Positions 49,612-59,054 of a stretch of DNA of 64,000 bases are shown here, in pieces. Source of the stretch: Sphingopyxis sp. H050 (GTDB lineage: Bacteria > Pseudomonadota > Alphaproteobacteria > Sphingomonadales > Sphingomonadaceae). Each line of letters starts with the position of its first letter. The first letter of the stretch is position 1. The stretch is from positions 161,741-225,740 of the forward strand of contig NZ_LNRZ01000007.1 in assembly GCF_001468265.1 (NCBI RefSeq), in the 5' to 3' direction. The notes under the pieces were generated by a model. That model ran no database searches. It worked only from the letters and a program-made list of their open reading frames with translations, and was not told where the DNA came from. The translations under genes and the position numbers were made by a program.

Positions 49612-52600
49612 TCATTCCGCAGCCAGCAGCTCCTCGGCGCCGCCGAGGTCGACCGAGACGAGGCGGCTGACGCCTTTTTCGATCATCGTCACGCCGAACA
49701 ACCGGTGCATGCGCGCCATCGTCACCGCATTGTGGGTGACGATCAGGTAGCGCGTGTTCGTCTCGCGGGTCATGCGGTCGAGCAGGTCGCAGAAGCGCTC
49801 GATATTGGCGTCATCCAAGGGCGCATCGACCTCGTCGAGGACGCAGATCGGCGCGGGGTTCGTGAGGAACAGGCCGAAGATCAGCGCGACCGCGGTCAGC
49901 GCCTGCTCGCCGCCCGACAGGAGCGTGAGCGTGCCGAGGCGCTTGCCCGGCGGCTGCGCCATGATTTCAAGGCCCGCCTCGAGCGGGTCGTCCGAATCGA
50001 CGAGTTCGAGATGCGCCTGGCCGCCGTTGAACAAGGTGGTGAACAGCCGCTGGAAATGTTCGTTCACCGTCTCGAAGGCGGCGAGCAGGCGGACGCGGCC
50101 CTCGCGGTTGAGATTGCCGATCGAGCCGCGGAGGCGGTTCACCGCCTGCGTCAGCTCCTCGATCTCGGCGGCGCTCTTCTCGCGCTCGGCGTCGAGTTCG
50201 GCGAGTTCGTCGGCGGCGACGAGGTTGACCGGGCCGAGCCGCTCGCGGTCGGCGATCAGCCGGTCGTGCTGCGCCGATTCGTGCATCGCGTCGCCGACGC
50301 TCTCTTCGTCGAAGCCGGCCTTTTTGGGGAGCAGTGGCGGCGGGCATTCGAAGCGTTCGCCCGACAATCGGCCCATCTCGACGCGGCGGAGCTCGGCATT
50401 TTCGGAGCGCGCGACCGCGCCGGCGCGAGTCTCACGCGCAGCGGCGACGCGCTCGCGGATCGCGGTGAGCGCGGTCTCGGCTTCGCGGAGCGCGGCTTCG
50501 GCCTCGCGCTCGCGCGCTTCGGCGGCGGCGACCTGCTCGCGGATCGCGAGCTGCTGCGCCTCGGCGGCGCGGCGTTCGCCCGCGAGCTGTTCGGGAAGGT
50601 CGGCGAGCTTTGCGGCTTCGGCGGCCAGCGTTTCCGCGCGCTTGTCCATTTCGGTGACGCGGCGCGCGGCCTCGCCGGCGCGCGCCTTCCAGCTCTTGAT
50701 CTCGGCGCTGACCACGGCCTGGCGCTCGCTCAAGGTCGCGAGGGTACGGTCGTGCGTGGCAAGGGTGTCGCGGGCGGCATTGGCGTCACCCCGCGCGCGC
50801 TCGGTCGCGGCTTCCTCGGCGTCCAGGGCGGCGCGCGCGAGCCGCTCGTCGGGAAGCGCGGCGAGCGCGGCTTCCTGCGCCGCGAGGGCGTCGGCGGCCT
50901 CCTTTGCGGCGTCGGCGATTTCGGCGAGGCGGCGGTCGAACAGCGCGGCGGCGTCGCGGTGGCGGTCGAGCGCGGCCTGCGCCTGATCGGCGGCGCGCAG
51001 CGCGGCGCGGCGCGCCTCGTCGGCCTGGGCGAGACCCTTGCGCGCGGCGGCCGCGGCTTCGGCGAGGTCTGCTGCCTTGGCGGCCGCGGTGTCGCGGCGA
51101 TCCTTCAGCTCCTGCACGCCGCGTTCGACCTCGGGGCGCTGCGCGGCGAGCGCGTCGAGGCGATTCTGGCGCTGCAGCCGCTCGGTCGCGGTTGCGCCGT
51201 CGCCGCGCGTGACGAAGCCGTCCCAGCGGCGCATGACGCCGCCCGTCGTGACGAGGCGCTGGCCGACCGCGAGGCGCTGGCCGCTATCGGTTTCGGCGAC
51301 GGCGACCTGCGCGAGGCGGCGGGCGAGCGCGACGGGCGCCTGTACGAAATCGGCGAGCGATGGCGTTCCCGCGGGAAGCGCCGGATCGTCTTTGCCCTTG
51401 TCGGCGCCGCCCCAGCTGCGTGCCGCGTCCTTGGTGGTGCCGGCGTCGAGATCGTCGCCGAGCGCCGCGGCGAGCGCGGCTTCATAGCCCGGTGTCACGC
51501 GAAGCTGGTCGAGAATGCGGTCGTCGCCGCTCTTGGCTGCGGCGAGCGCGCGTTCGAGCGTCGCCGCTTCGCCGTCGAGCGCGGCCAGCGCGGCGCGCGC
51601 TTCGGCGAGTCCCGCCTCGACGATGGCGAGTTCGGCGGCGGTGGCTTCGCGGTCGGCCTCGGCGTCCTGCAGCGCGGCTTCGGCCTTCGCTATCGCGGCC
51701 TCCGCCTCCTCGGCTGCCTTGGCGCTTTCCATCTGCGTCGTGGCGAGCGCGGCGCTTTCGCCAAGCGCCGCGATCTCGGCATCGACGCGCGCCTGCTCAT
51801 TGGCGACGCGGCGCACCGCGGCCTCGGCGGTGTCGCGCGCCGACACGGCGATGCGCCGGTCGGCGGCCTCGCTTGCGGCCTTGGCGCGCGCCTGCGCCAG
51901 CGCGACCTCGGCGTCGCGAAGGCGTATCTGCGCCGCCTGATTGGCGTCGACGAGCGCTGTCTTGCCCGCATCGTGCGATGCGATGTCCTGCGCGATCGTC
52001 TTGCTCTCGGCATCGAGCGCGGTGAGCGCCGCATGCGCTTCGCGGGCGAACTCGCCCTCGCGCGTCCGGTCCTCGGCGAGGCGTGCCTGCTGCGCTGCCA
52101 GATCCTCGAGCCGCTGGCGTGCCGCGCGTTCCTCGCCCTGCAGGCGGACGAGCGTCGCGGTCGCCTCGGCAAGCGCGTCGCGCTGCGCCTGCGCCTCGGC
52201 GCGCGCGGTCCCGACGCGGGTCGCGACCTCGACCTGCGCGGCCGAGACGGTCTCGAGTTCGGCCTGCGCGGTTTTCACCGCGGCTTCGGCGGCGTCGGCG
52301 TCGCGGCGCGCCTGATCGGCGGCGGCGGCGGCGTCGCGCCAGCGGGCGTAGATCAGCCGCCCTTCGGCAACGCGGATATCCTCCGACAGCTTCTTGTATC
52401 TTTCGGCCGCGCGCGCCTGACGCCGCAGCGCGTTGGCGCGCACCTCCATATCGGCGACGATTTCGGACAGGCGATTGAGATTGGTTTCGGTCGCGCGCAG
52501 CTTTTGCTCGGCGTCCTTCCGGCGCACATGCAGCCCCGCGATCCCCGCCGCTTCCTCGAGCATCGCGCGGCGGTCGGTCGGTTTGGCGGCGATGACGTTG

Positions 52601-53058
52601 GCGATCTTGCCCTGGCTGACGAGCGCGGGGCTGTGCGCGCCGGTCGCGGCGTCGGCGAAGATCAGCGCGACGTCCTTCGCGCGCACGTCGCGGCCGTTGG
52701 CGCGATAGGCGCTGCCCGTCCCGCGCTCGATGCGGCGGATGATTTCGAGCTCGCGAGAGCCGTCGCTGGCGTCGGAAAGCCCCGCGACGACACCGCCCTC
52801 GGTATCGCAATGGATCGCGACCTCGGCGAAATCGCGCGCCGGGCGCTGCGACGTGCCCGCAAAGATGACATCTTCCATGCCGCCGCCGCGCATCGATTTG
52901 GGGCTGGATTCGCCCATCACCCAGCGGATCGCCTCGAGCAGGTTCGACTTGCCGCAGCCATTGGGGCCGACGACGCCGGTCAGCCCGGGTTCGATCCGCA
53001 ATTCCGTGGGCTCGACAAAGGATTTGAAACCGGTCAGGCGCAGCCGCTTTATCTGCAC
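49612..53058 (-). CDS. smc: Chromosome segregation protein SMC
   Basis: SMC forms the core of the condensin-like complex that compacts and segregates the chromosome. The 1148-residue product has an N-terminal ATPase half (GFKSFVEPTELRIEPGL, Walker A GPNGCGKSNLL), about 300 residues of Ala/Glu/Arg-rich coiled coil, a hinge region near residue 520-600, a second coiled coil, and the C-terminal ATPase half with the ABC signature LLSGGEQALTAVALIF and Walker B ICVLDEVDAPLDD. The start is a GTG at 53058. The large antisense frame on the plus strand is a composition artefact. Confidence 0.97.
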   Translation of the reverse strand: MQIKRLRLTGFKSFVEPTELRIEPGLTGVVGPNGCGKSNLLEAIRWVMGESSPKSMRGGGMEDVIFAGTSQRPARDFAEVAIHCDTEGGVVAGLSDASDGSRELEIIRRIERGTGSAYRANGRDVRAKDVALIFADAATGAHSPALVSQGKIANVIAAKPTDRRAMLEEAAGIAGLHVRRKDAEQKLRATETNLNRLSEIVADMEVRANALRRQARAAERYKKLSEDIRVAEGRLIYARWRDAAAAADQARRDADAAEAAVKTAQAELETVSAAQVEVATRVGTARAEAQAQRDALAEATATLVRLQGEERAARQRLEDLAAQQARLAEDRTREGEFAREAHAALTALDAESKTIAQDIASHDAGKTALVDANQAAQIRLRDAEVALAQARAKAASEAADRRIAVSARDTAEAAVRRVANEQARVDAEIAALGESAALATTQMESAKAAEEAEAAIAKAEAALQDAEADREATAAELAIVEAGLAEARAALAALDGEAATLERALAAAKSGDDRILDQLRVTPGYEAALAAALGDDLDAGTTKDAARSWGGADKGKDDPALPAGTPSLADFVQAPVALARRLAQVAVAETDSGQRLAVGQRLVTTGGVMRRWDGFVTRGDGATATERLQRQNRLDALAAQRPEVERGVQELKDRRDTAAAKAADLAEAAAAARKGLAQADEARRAALRAADQAQAALDRHRDAAALFDRRLAEIADAAKEAADALAAQEAALAALPDERLARAALDAEEAATERARGDANAARDTLATHDRTLATLSERQAVVSAEIKSWKARAGEAARRVTEMDKRAETLAAEAAKLADLPEQLAGERRAAEAQQLAIREQVAAAEAREREAEAALREAETALTAIRERVAAARETRAGAVARSENAELRRVEMGRLSGERFECPPPLLPKKAGFDEESVGDAMHESAQHDRLIADRERLGPVNLVAADELAELDAEREKSAAEIEELTQAVNRLRGSIGNLNREGRVRLLAAFETVNEHFQRLFTTLFNGGQAHLELVDSDDPLEAGLEIMAQPPGKRLGTLTLLSGGEQALTAVALIFGLFLTNPAPICVLDEVDAPLDDANIERFCDLLDRMTRETNTRYLIVTHNAVTMARMHRLFGVTMIEKGVSRLVSVDLGGAEELLAAE

Positions 53059-53174
53059 GAAATCACCTCGTGCAGGTCATCGAATCGGAACTGGCGCAAC
53101 GGTCGTGTCACATATCCCCCTGCCACCGTCATGACGCGGGCCAGTGGGAGTCGCAAGGACAGTTTGGGGCAGTC

Positions 53175-53199
53175 CGGGGGCGGGCTTTGCCCGCCCCCG
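53175..53199. terminator. Possible terminator hairpin after the DsbA-like gene
   Basis: An 11-bp GC-rich inverted repeat (CGGGGGCGGGC with GCCCGCCCCCG) encloses a TTT loop. It lies just past the stop of the 53214-53960 gene (minus strand). There is no T tract, so it would be a weak intrinsic terminator at best. Confidence 0.4.
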
Positions 53200-53213
53200 A
53201 AGCCGATATGGCG

Positions 53214-53960
53214 TTACCGCGCGCCCATGGTGCGGAGGCGGTCGCGGAGCGGGCCCCAAGCGGCGATGCCTTCGGCGACCTGACCGTTGATGACGAAGGT
53301 CGGGGTGCCCTGCACCTTATATTGCTCGATCGCCTTGTTGGTGACGGTTTCGAGCTTCGAGATATTGTTGATGTCGCCGAGGCAGGCCTTGATCTGATCG
53401 GCGGTAATACCGCGCGACTGGAAGAAGGTGTCGAGCTTCCAGGCGGTTGCGAGCGCCGGGAAGCGCTCCGCGGGGGCCAGCTTCATCGCGGCTTCGCCGC
53501 CCGCGCTATTTTCCTGCGCGCCCTTGAAAAGCTCGGCCTGCGAGGCGAAGACATTTTCCTGCAGCGGGAAATAGCGATCGACCGGCGCGCACTGGATGAT
53601 CGCAGCGGCCGAGGCGTCGAGCGGGTCGCGGATGAAGTTGCGGACCTCCAGGCTGACGCGGCCGGTGTCGATGAAGTCGCGCTTGATCTCTTCATGCGCT
53701 TCCTTCGAGAAATCGGCGCAGTGCGAACAGGTCAGCGACGCGAATTCGACGATCTTGATCGGCGCGTCGGGGTTGCCCATCACATAGCCGCCCTCGGCGG
53801 TCTTGCTGACCGTCGCCGACCAGCTCTTGCCCGCGGGCGGAGCGACCTTGGCGACGACGTCCTGTTCGGCGGTGGGGTCGGTCTTGGCGTCGCCGCAGCC
53901 GGCGAGCGCGAGCGCGCCGAGCGAGGCCAGAAGGAAAATGCGCAGCTTGGGCTGGGTCAT
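53214..53960 (-). CDS. DsbA-family thioredoxin-fold lipoprotein
   Basis: The 248-residue product has a lipoprotein signal (LALAGC) and a DsbA-like thioredoxin domain with the catalytic CSHC motif (VEFASLTCSHCADFSKEAHEEIKRDF), the cis-proline segment VQGTPTFVINGQVAEG near the end, and long inserted helices. Proteins of this type are periplasmic oxidoreductases or disulfide isomerase partners. It is similar to the next gene upstream on the same strand (PWSATVS and CSHC motifs in both), so the two are probable duplicates. Confidence 0.92.
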   Translation of the reverse strand: MTQPKLRIFLLASLGALALAGCGDAKTDPTAEQDVVAKVAPPAGKSWSATVSKTAEGGYVMGNPDAPIKIVEFASLTCSHCADFSKEAHEEIKRDFIDTGRVSLEVRNFIRDPLDASAAAIIQCAPVDRYFPLQENVFASQAELFKGAQENSAGGEAAMKLAPAERFPALATAWKLDTFFQSRGITADQIKACLGDINNISKLETVTNKAIEQYKVQGTPTFVINGQVAEGIAAWGPLRDRLRTMGAR

Positions 53961-53999
53961 GGTCTGATCGTCTCCGAAATTATGAGGTTGGGCGGGCTT

Positions 54000-54710
54000 T
54001 TACGAGGCCTTCAGCGCGGCGTCGAGTTTCGTTTTGAGCGTCGGCCAAGCGGTCGCTTCGGCATTGCGGCCGTTGATGAAGAAGGTCGGCGTGCCTTCGA
54101 TGCGGTCGCCGCGGAGGCCAATGTTGGTCATGCCGGTGAGCTCCGCCTGCGCGACCTCGCTGTCGAGGCAGGCACCCAGCGTCGCCGCGCTGTATCCGCG
54201 CTGCTGCATCAGCGCGAACAGGCCGGTGTCCGCGGCGATCTTGCGCGCGCGCTGGCTGATGCTGCCCTCGTACCAGCTCGTCTTCTGGGCGTCGGTCGCC
54301 TTGACGACCTTGTTCAGCCACACGGGCTGCGCGGCGAAGATCGCCTGATGGTTGCCCGAAAAGGCGCTGGCGGCGCCGCAGCGTGCGAGCAGCGCCGCGG
54401 TCATGTCGACCGGATCGCGGACGAGGTTGCGATATTCGAAGAGGACCAGCCCCTTGTCGATATATTGCGCCTTCAGCGGCGCATGGCCGAGCTTCGCGAA
54501 GTCGGCGCAGTGGCTGCAGGTGTAGCTGAAATATTCGACCAGCTTCACCTTGGCGTCGGGATTGCCGACGAGATGCGCGCCGATCGCGGTGGTGCTGACG
54601 GTCGCCGACCAGGGTTTGGCGGGCGCGGCAGCGGCGACGAGCGCAAGGGCGCTGCCAGCGAGTGCGGCGATGGCGAAGCGCTTGGCGAAGGCGACGCGGA
54701 TTGCGGGCAT
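54000..54710 (-). CDS. DsbA-family thioredoxin-fold protein
   Basis: The 236-residue product has a cleavable-type signal peptide (ALAGSALALVAAAAPAKPW), the CSHC active site (YFSYTCSHCADFAKLGHAPL), and the cis-proline IEGTPTFFINGRNAE near the end. It resembles the downstream lipoprotein over the whole length but lacks the lipobox. Two related thiol-disulfide proteins side by side suggest a division of labour in the periplasm. It follows the DciA-like gene at a 15-nt distance and is probably in one transcript. Confidence 0.9.
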   Translation of the reverse strand: MPAIRVAFAKRFAIAALAGSALALVAAAAPAKPWSATVSTTAIGAHLVGNPDAKVKLVEYFSYTCSHCADFAKLGHAPLKAQYIDKGLVLFEYRNLVRDPVDMTAALLARCGAASAFSGNHQAIFAAQPVWLNKVVKATDAQKTSWYEGSISQRARKIAADTGLFALMQQRGYSAATLGACLDSEVAQAELTGMTNIGLRGDRIEGTPTFFINGRNAEATAWPTLKTKLDAALKAS

Positions 54711-54725
54711 GGTTGACCGTCTTTC

Positions 54726-55301
54726 CTAACTTATTCTGGGGATTTTGGGCGCCGACGCCAGCCCCGCCGCCATGCGCTCAAGCACGGTGCGCAGCTCCGG
54801 GTCGCCGATATCGCGCAGGCTATCCCCCAGCTCGGCGGGTACGGGTTTCAGCATTGCCGGTGGCTGAACGGCGGGCGCGGGGGTGACCTGGCCGTGCGTC
54901 ATGCGCACGCTGGCGATGGCGGCATAGCCGAAGAAGCGGTTGACCGCGGCGATGATGTCGGGCGCGACATGCTGGAGCATCGGGGCGTGCGCGCCGCTGA
55001 TCGTCAGGTGCAGCGTGCCGCCGGCCTTCTGACCCGCGGGGAAGCGGATCATCGCGGGCTGGGTCACGTCGGCCAGCCGATCACCGACGATCTCGCGCCA
55101 GCGGCTGACCACCGACGACTGGATGAAGCCGAATTTGCGAAACGCGGTGCGGCCGATTTCGGGGACGAGGTCGGCGATCGAGCGCGCCTCGCCGCCGCGC
55201 GGCCGCTCGTAAGGCCTGGCATCGGGCTTCTTGGCCTTAGCCGCCTTCTTCGTCGGCTTTTCGCCTTTCGGAGTGTCCGCTTTCGCCATCGCCGCCGCCA
55301 T
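54726..55301 (-). CDS. DUF721/DciA-like protein
   Basis: The 191-residue product has a Lys/Arg-rich N-terminus (KPTKKAAKAKKPDARPYERPRGGEARSIADLVPEIGR) and a DUF721 domain: AFRKFGFIQSSVVSRWREIVGDRLADVTQPAMIRFPAGQ, then a beta-rich LHLTISGAHAPMLQHVAPDIIAAVNRFFGY. DciA helps load the replicative helicase DnaB in bacteria without DnaC. The ATG at 55301 lies 14 nt from the divergent mutY start. An ATG four codons later is an alternative. Confidence 0.85.
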   Translation of the reverse strand: MAAAMAKADTPKGEKPTKKAAKAKKPDARPYERPRGGEARSIADLVPEIGRTAFRKFGFIQSSVVSRWREIVGDRLADVTQPAMIRFPAGQKAGGTLHLTISGAHAPMLQHVAPDIIAAVNRFFGYAAIASVRMTHGQVTPAPAVQPPAMLKPVPAELGDSLRDIGDPELRTVLERMAAGLASAPKIPRIS

Positions 55302-55315
55302 GCCATAGGCGGGGG

Positions 55316-56344
55316 GTGAGCGTCCAGACTTCAGGCAGCATCGACAGCTTCGCGGCCCGCCTGCTGGGCTGGTACGATCGCTCGGCGCGCGTGCTGCCCT
55401 GGCGCATACCGCCGGGCAGCGCCGCAGTGCCCGACCCGTACCGCGTGTGGATGGCGGAGATCATGCTCCAGCAGACGACGGTCGCGGCGGTCGCGGGTTA
55501 TTTCGAGCGCTTCATCGCGCGCTGGCCGACGGTCGCCGATCTCGCGGCGGCCGACGATGCCGACGTCATGGCGGCATGGGCCGGGCTCGGCTACTACGCG
55601 CGGGCGCGCAATCTGCTCGCCTGCGCGCGCGCCGTCGTGGCCGAGCATGGCGGGCATTTTCCCGACACCGAAACCGGCCTTCGCGCCTTGCCGGGGGTGG
55701 GCGACTATACCGCAGCGTCGGTCGCAGCGATCGCCTTCGCGCGGCCGTCGGTGGTGATCGACGCCAATATCGAGCGCGTGATCGCGCGGCACCGGCTGAT
55801 CGAGACCCTGCTTCCTGCGGCAAAGCGCGAGATCCGCGCCGAACTCGCGCCGCTGGTTCCCAAGGACCGGCCCGGCGATTTCGCGCAGGCGTTGATGGAC
55901 CTCGGCGCGACCGTCTGCACGCCGCGTTCACCGGCGTGCGGCATCTGCCCGGTGATGGCCGATTGCCGCGCGCGCGGCCGCGCCGACATCGAACGCTTGC
56001 CGGTCAAGCCGCCGAAGAAGGCGAAGCCGCAGCGCTATGGTCTCGCCTATTGGATCGAGCAGGACGGCGCGATCTGGCTCGTCCGGCGCCCCGACAAGGG
56101 GATGCTCGGCGGCATGCGCGCGCTGCCCGGCGGCGACTGGTGCGACACCCCGCCCGCCGAATCCGGGATCGTTCAGGTCGACCATGGTTTCACCCATTTC
56201 GACCTTCGCCTGACGCTGGTCGCGCGCGAAAGCGAGCATGCCGCAGGGGAAGGCGAGTGGTGGCCGCTTTCGGCGCTTGACGCGGCGGGATTGCCGACGC
56301 TCTATCGAAAACTGACCGACAAGATGCGGGAGAGAATTGCATGA
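55316..56344 (+). CDS. mutY: A/G-specific adenine glycosylase
   Basis: MutY removes adenine mispaired with 8-oxoguanine. The 342-residue product has the HhH-GPD fold (VWMAEIMLQQTTVAAVAGYFERF, LPGVGDYTAASVAAIAFARP with the catalytic-type Asp in VVIDANIERV), a [4Fe-4S] cluster loop C-x6-C-x2-C-x5-C (CTPRSPACGICPVMADC), and the C-terminal NUDIX-like domain. Translation starts at a GTG at 55316, 14 nt from the divergent DciA-like start. The stop overlaps the next ATG by 4 nt (ATGA). Confidence 0.95.
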   Translation: MSVQTSGSIDSFAARLLGWYDRSARVLPWRIPPGSAAVPDPYRVWMAEIMLQQTTVAAVAGYFERFIARWPTVADLAAADDADVMAAWAGLGYYARARNLLACARAVVAEHGGHFPDTETGLRALPGVGDYTAASVAAIAFARPSVVIDANIERVIARHRLIETLLPAAKREIRAELAPLVPKDRPGDFAQALMDLGATVCTPRSPACGICPVMADCRARGRADIERLPVKPPKKAKPQRYGLAYWIEQDGAIWLVRRPDKGMLGGMRALPGGDWCDTPPAESGIVQVDHGFTHFDLRLTLVARESEHAAGEGEWWPLSALDAAGLPTLYRKLTDKMRERIA

Positions 56345-57630
56345 ACATGATGGTTTCACGCCGGTCCCTGCTGGGCGGCCTGGCGCTGGGCGGCGCAGGT
56401 GCGCTGCTGCCTGGTGCGGCGTTTGCGTTCAAAGCCGACGGCGCGGCGCTCTATCCCTCGACCGCAGCCTTCATCAAGGGCTTCGTCGACCGGCGCGAAC
56501 TGGCGGGTACGCTCGCTGCGATCGGCAAGGGGCAGGATGCGCCCGCGATCTTCGGCGCGGGCACGCAGGCGATGGATTCGGCAAAGGCGGTCGACGGCGA
56601 CACGCTGTGGCGGCTCTATTCGATGACCAAGCCGGTCACCGGCATCGCGGCGATGATCCTGATCGACGACGGCAAGATCAGGCTCGACCAGCCGATCGCC
56701 GACGTCCTGCCGGCCTTCGCGAAGATGAAGGTTCAGAACACCCCCGACGGCTCGCTCACCGACGTGCGCGATGCGAAGACCCAGATCACGGTGCGCCACT
56801 TGCTGACGCATACGGCGGGGCTCGGTTACGGCATCATCCAGAAGGGGCCGCTGAAGGACGCCTATAACGAACAGGGGATTCTGGGCGGGCAGGTCAGCCG
56901 GATCACGCTTCCGGGTTTCCCGCCCGCGACGCCTGCGCCCAGCCTTGCCGCCTTCGCCGACCGGCTCGCCGCGCTGCCGCTCGTTTATGAGCCCGGCACG
57001 CGCTGGAGCTATTCGGTGGGCCTCGACCTGATGGGCCGCGTCATCGAGGTCGTGTCGGGCCAGCCCTTCGACCTGTTCCTGAAAGCGCGCATCTTCGACC
57101 CGCTGGGGATGAAGAGCACGGGTTTTCAGGTGGCCGCCGCCGATGTCGGCCGCTTCTCGACCAACTATGCGCCGGTCGGCCCGGCGCTGTTTCCGATCGA
57201 TCCCGCGACCAGCTCGATCTATCTCGACAAGCCGCCGATCCCCTATGGCGGCGGCGGGTTGGTTTCGAGCGCGCGCGACTACGACCGCTTCCTCGCGATG
57301 CTGCTTGGCGAAGGGGAAACCGGCGGCGTCCGTATCCTGAAGCCCGAGACCGCCCGGCTCGCGATGTCGAACCTGCTTCCCGCGGGCGCCGAGACCAAGG
57401 GCAGCTTCATTCAGGGCGAGGGCTTCGGCGCCGGCGGGCGCGTGTCGCTGCCGACCTCGCCCACGGGCGAAGGGGTTTTCGGCTGGGGCGGCGCCGCCGG
57501 GACGATCGGCTTCGTCGATCGCAAACGCGGCTACCGCGCGGGCGGCTATGCCCAATATATGCCCGCCGAGGCGCTGCCCTTCCAAAGCGGCTTCGGCAAG
57601 GCCTTCTTCGCCGACGTGCTGACGCGCTGA
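56341..57630 (+). CDS. Beta-lactamase-family serine hydrolase with Tat signal
   Basis: The 429-residue product begins with a twin-arginine signal (SRRSLLGGLALGGAGALLPGAAFA) and carries the penicillin-binding-protein fold SxxK motif at S94-M-T-K97 (RLYSMTKPVTGIAA), a Tyr-containing WSYSVGLDLMG segment as the second motif, and a GGGGLVSSARDYDRFLAML block late in the fold. It is of the class C/EstB-type esterase group, which includes esterases and peptidases as well as beta-lactamases; activity cannot be told from sequence. It overlaps mutY by 4 nt and nudC by 1 nt. Confidence 0.88.
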   Translation: MNMMVSRRSLLGGLALGGAGALLPGAAFAFKADGAALYPSTAAFIKGFVDRRELAGTLAAIGKGQDAPAIFGAGTQAMDSAKAVDGDTLWRLYSMTKPVTGIAAMILIDDGKIRLDQPIADVLPAFAKMKVQNTPDGSLTDVRDAKTQITVRHLLTHTAGLGYGIIQKGPLKDAYNEQGILGGQVSRITLPGFPPATPAPSLAAFADRLAALPLVYEPGTRWSYSVGLDLMGRVIEVVSGQPFDLFLKARIFDPLGMKSTGFQVAAADVGRFSTNYAPVGPALFPIDPATSSIYLDKPPIPYGGGGLVSSARDYDRFLAMLLGEGETGGVRILKPETARLAMSNLLPAGAETKGSFIQGEGFGAGGRVSLPTSPTGEGVFGWGGAAGTIGFVDRKRGYRAGGYAQYMPAEALPFQSGFGKAFFADVLTR

Positions 57631-58499
57631 TGCCGCTGCCGCTCGGCTTCACCGGCGCGCGGCTCGACCGCGCCGACCGGCTGCGCACCGACCCCGAGGC
57701 TTTCGCCGCGGCGACCGCCGATCCGCGGGCGACCTGCCTCGCGATGGACGGGATCGACCCGGTGCCGGGCGAGCGCGGCGGGCTGGTCTGGGAGCCGCTC
57801 GATCCGTCGGACGAGCGGCCGCTGATGCTGCTCGGGATCGACGACGCCGGTGCGCCGCGCTTCGTGCGTGCCCCCGCGCCGGGCGCGCGTATCGATGCGC
57901 GCTCGCGGACGGTGATGCGGCTGATCCCCTTGCTGTCGCCCGAGGAGGCGGCGCTCTATGGCGGCGCGCGCAGCCTTGTCGACTGGCACGCGCGCCATCG
58001 GTTTTGCGCGGTCTGCGGGGCGCCGACCGAGATTTTTCGCGGCGGCTGGGGCCGCAAGTGCGGCCAGTGCCATGCCGAGCATTTTCCGCGCGTCGACCCG
58101 GTGGTGATCATGCTCGCCGAGCATGACGGCCGTGTGCTCGTGGGTCGTCAGCCGGGCTTTCCGCCGGGCTTCTTCTCGGCGCTCGCGGGCTTCGTCGAAC
58201 CCGGCGAATCGCTCGAGGAGGCGGTGGCGCGCGAATTGTTCGAGGAGGCGGGCATCGAGGTGTCGGGCGTCACCTATGTGGCGAGCCAGCCCTGGCCCTT
58301 CCCCTCGTCGCTGATGATCGGCTGCCGCGCGGTCGCGGCCGACCCCGCGCTGACGATCGACACGACCGAACTCGAAGCCGCGATGTGGGTCGACCGCGCC
58401 GAGGTGCGCGCCGCGCTGGCGGGCGAAATGGGGGCAAGCTTCATGGCGCCGCCGCCGCTGGCGATCGCGCGCTATCTGCTGGAGGATTGGGCAAGATAG
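57630..58499 (+). CDS. nudC: NAD(+) diphosphatase
   Basis: NudC hydrolyses NADH/NAD and removes NAD caps from RNA. The 289-residue product has the zinc ribbon (CAVCGAPTEIFRGG and KCGQCHAEHFPRVDP), the Nudix box GFVEPGESLEEAVARELFEEAGIEV, and the NudC-specific SQPWPFPSSLMIGC. The start overlaps the serine hydrolase stop by 1 nt (TGATG). Length is near standard. Confidence 0.95.
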   Translation: MPLPLGFTGARLDRADRLRTDPEAFAAATADPRATCLAMDGIDPVPGERGGLVWEPLDPSDERPLMLLGIDDAGAPRFVRAPAPGARIDARSRTVMRLIPLLSPEEAALYGGARSLVDWHARHRFCAVCGAPTEIFRGGWGRKCGQCHAEHFPRVDPVVIMLAEHDGRVLVGRQPGFPPGFFSALAGFVEPGESLEEAVARELFEEAGIEVSGVTYVASQPWPFPSSLMIGCRAVAADPALTIDTTELEAAMWVDRAEVRAALAGEMGASFMAPPPLAIARYLLEDWAR

Positions 58500-58532
58500 A
58501 TGCTCCCTGCGGCACAGGGAGGATAGCAATTG

Positions 58533-58955
58533 TCAGAACTTCTTGCCGGTGATCCGGCTGATTTCCTTCGCCACCATCGCCTCGACCATGGCGGGCAGAT
58601 TGGTGTCGAGCCAGTCCTTGAGCATCGGGCGCAGCGCCTCGAGCACGACCTCTTCCATCGTGCGGCCGCCCGCGGGCGCTGGGGTTGCCGCGACGGGCGC
58701 GGGGGCGACCGCGGCGGTCAGCGCCTCGAGCGACTGGCGCGCGGCATCGGCGCTGGCGGCCGAGACCAGCTCGTCTTCGGTCGGGATCACGGGCGCGGGC
58801 TCGTCGTGCGATTCCTGTTCGTCGAGATCGAGGACATCTTCGCTCTCCGTCGCAAAACGGGCTTCGCGGGCGCCGGGCGCCTCGTCGCGGGCAATGACGC
58901 GCCGAATCGATGACAATATGTCTTCCATAGATGGCTCTCGCGACAGATCGCCCAT
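58533..58955 (-). CDS. PopZ-like DUF2497 protein
   Basis: The 140-residue product has the DUF2497/PopZ architecture: an N-terminal EPSMEDILSSIRRVIARDE helix, a long acidic, proline/alanine-rich disordered middle, and a C-terminal helical oligomerisation region LRPMLKDWLDTNLPAMVEAMVAKEISRI. PopZ organises cell poles in alphaproteobacteria by forming a matrix that anchors the chromosome origin. Here the linker is shorter than in Caulobacter PopZ. The start at 58955 keeps the conserved EPSMED segment. Confidence 0.87.
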   Translation of the reverse strand: MGDLSREPSMEDILSSIRRVIARDEAPGAREARFATESEDVLDLDEQESHDEPAPVIPTEDELVSAASADAARQSLEALTAAVAPAPVAATPAPAGGRTMEEVVLEALRPMLKDWLDTNLPAMVEAMVAKEISRITGKKF

Positions 58956-59054
58956 TTATGCCCCCATTTGCCCCTCAGGGTCCCACGATATCAGGGTCGC
59001 CCTAACGAGCGGTTAACCATCATCTTACCGGCCGGGGGCGGCCTTTGCCAAGCC

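Noticed and set aside
49705..53283. Very long plus-strand open frame opposite smc
   Set aside because: It is antisense to the clear smc gene, lacks recognisable domains and is explained by the GC-rich, Ala/Arg-rich coiled-coil sequence.
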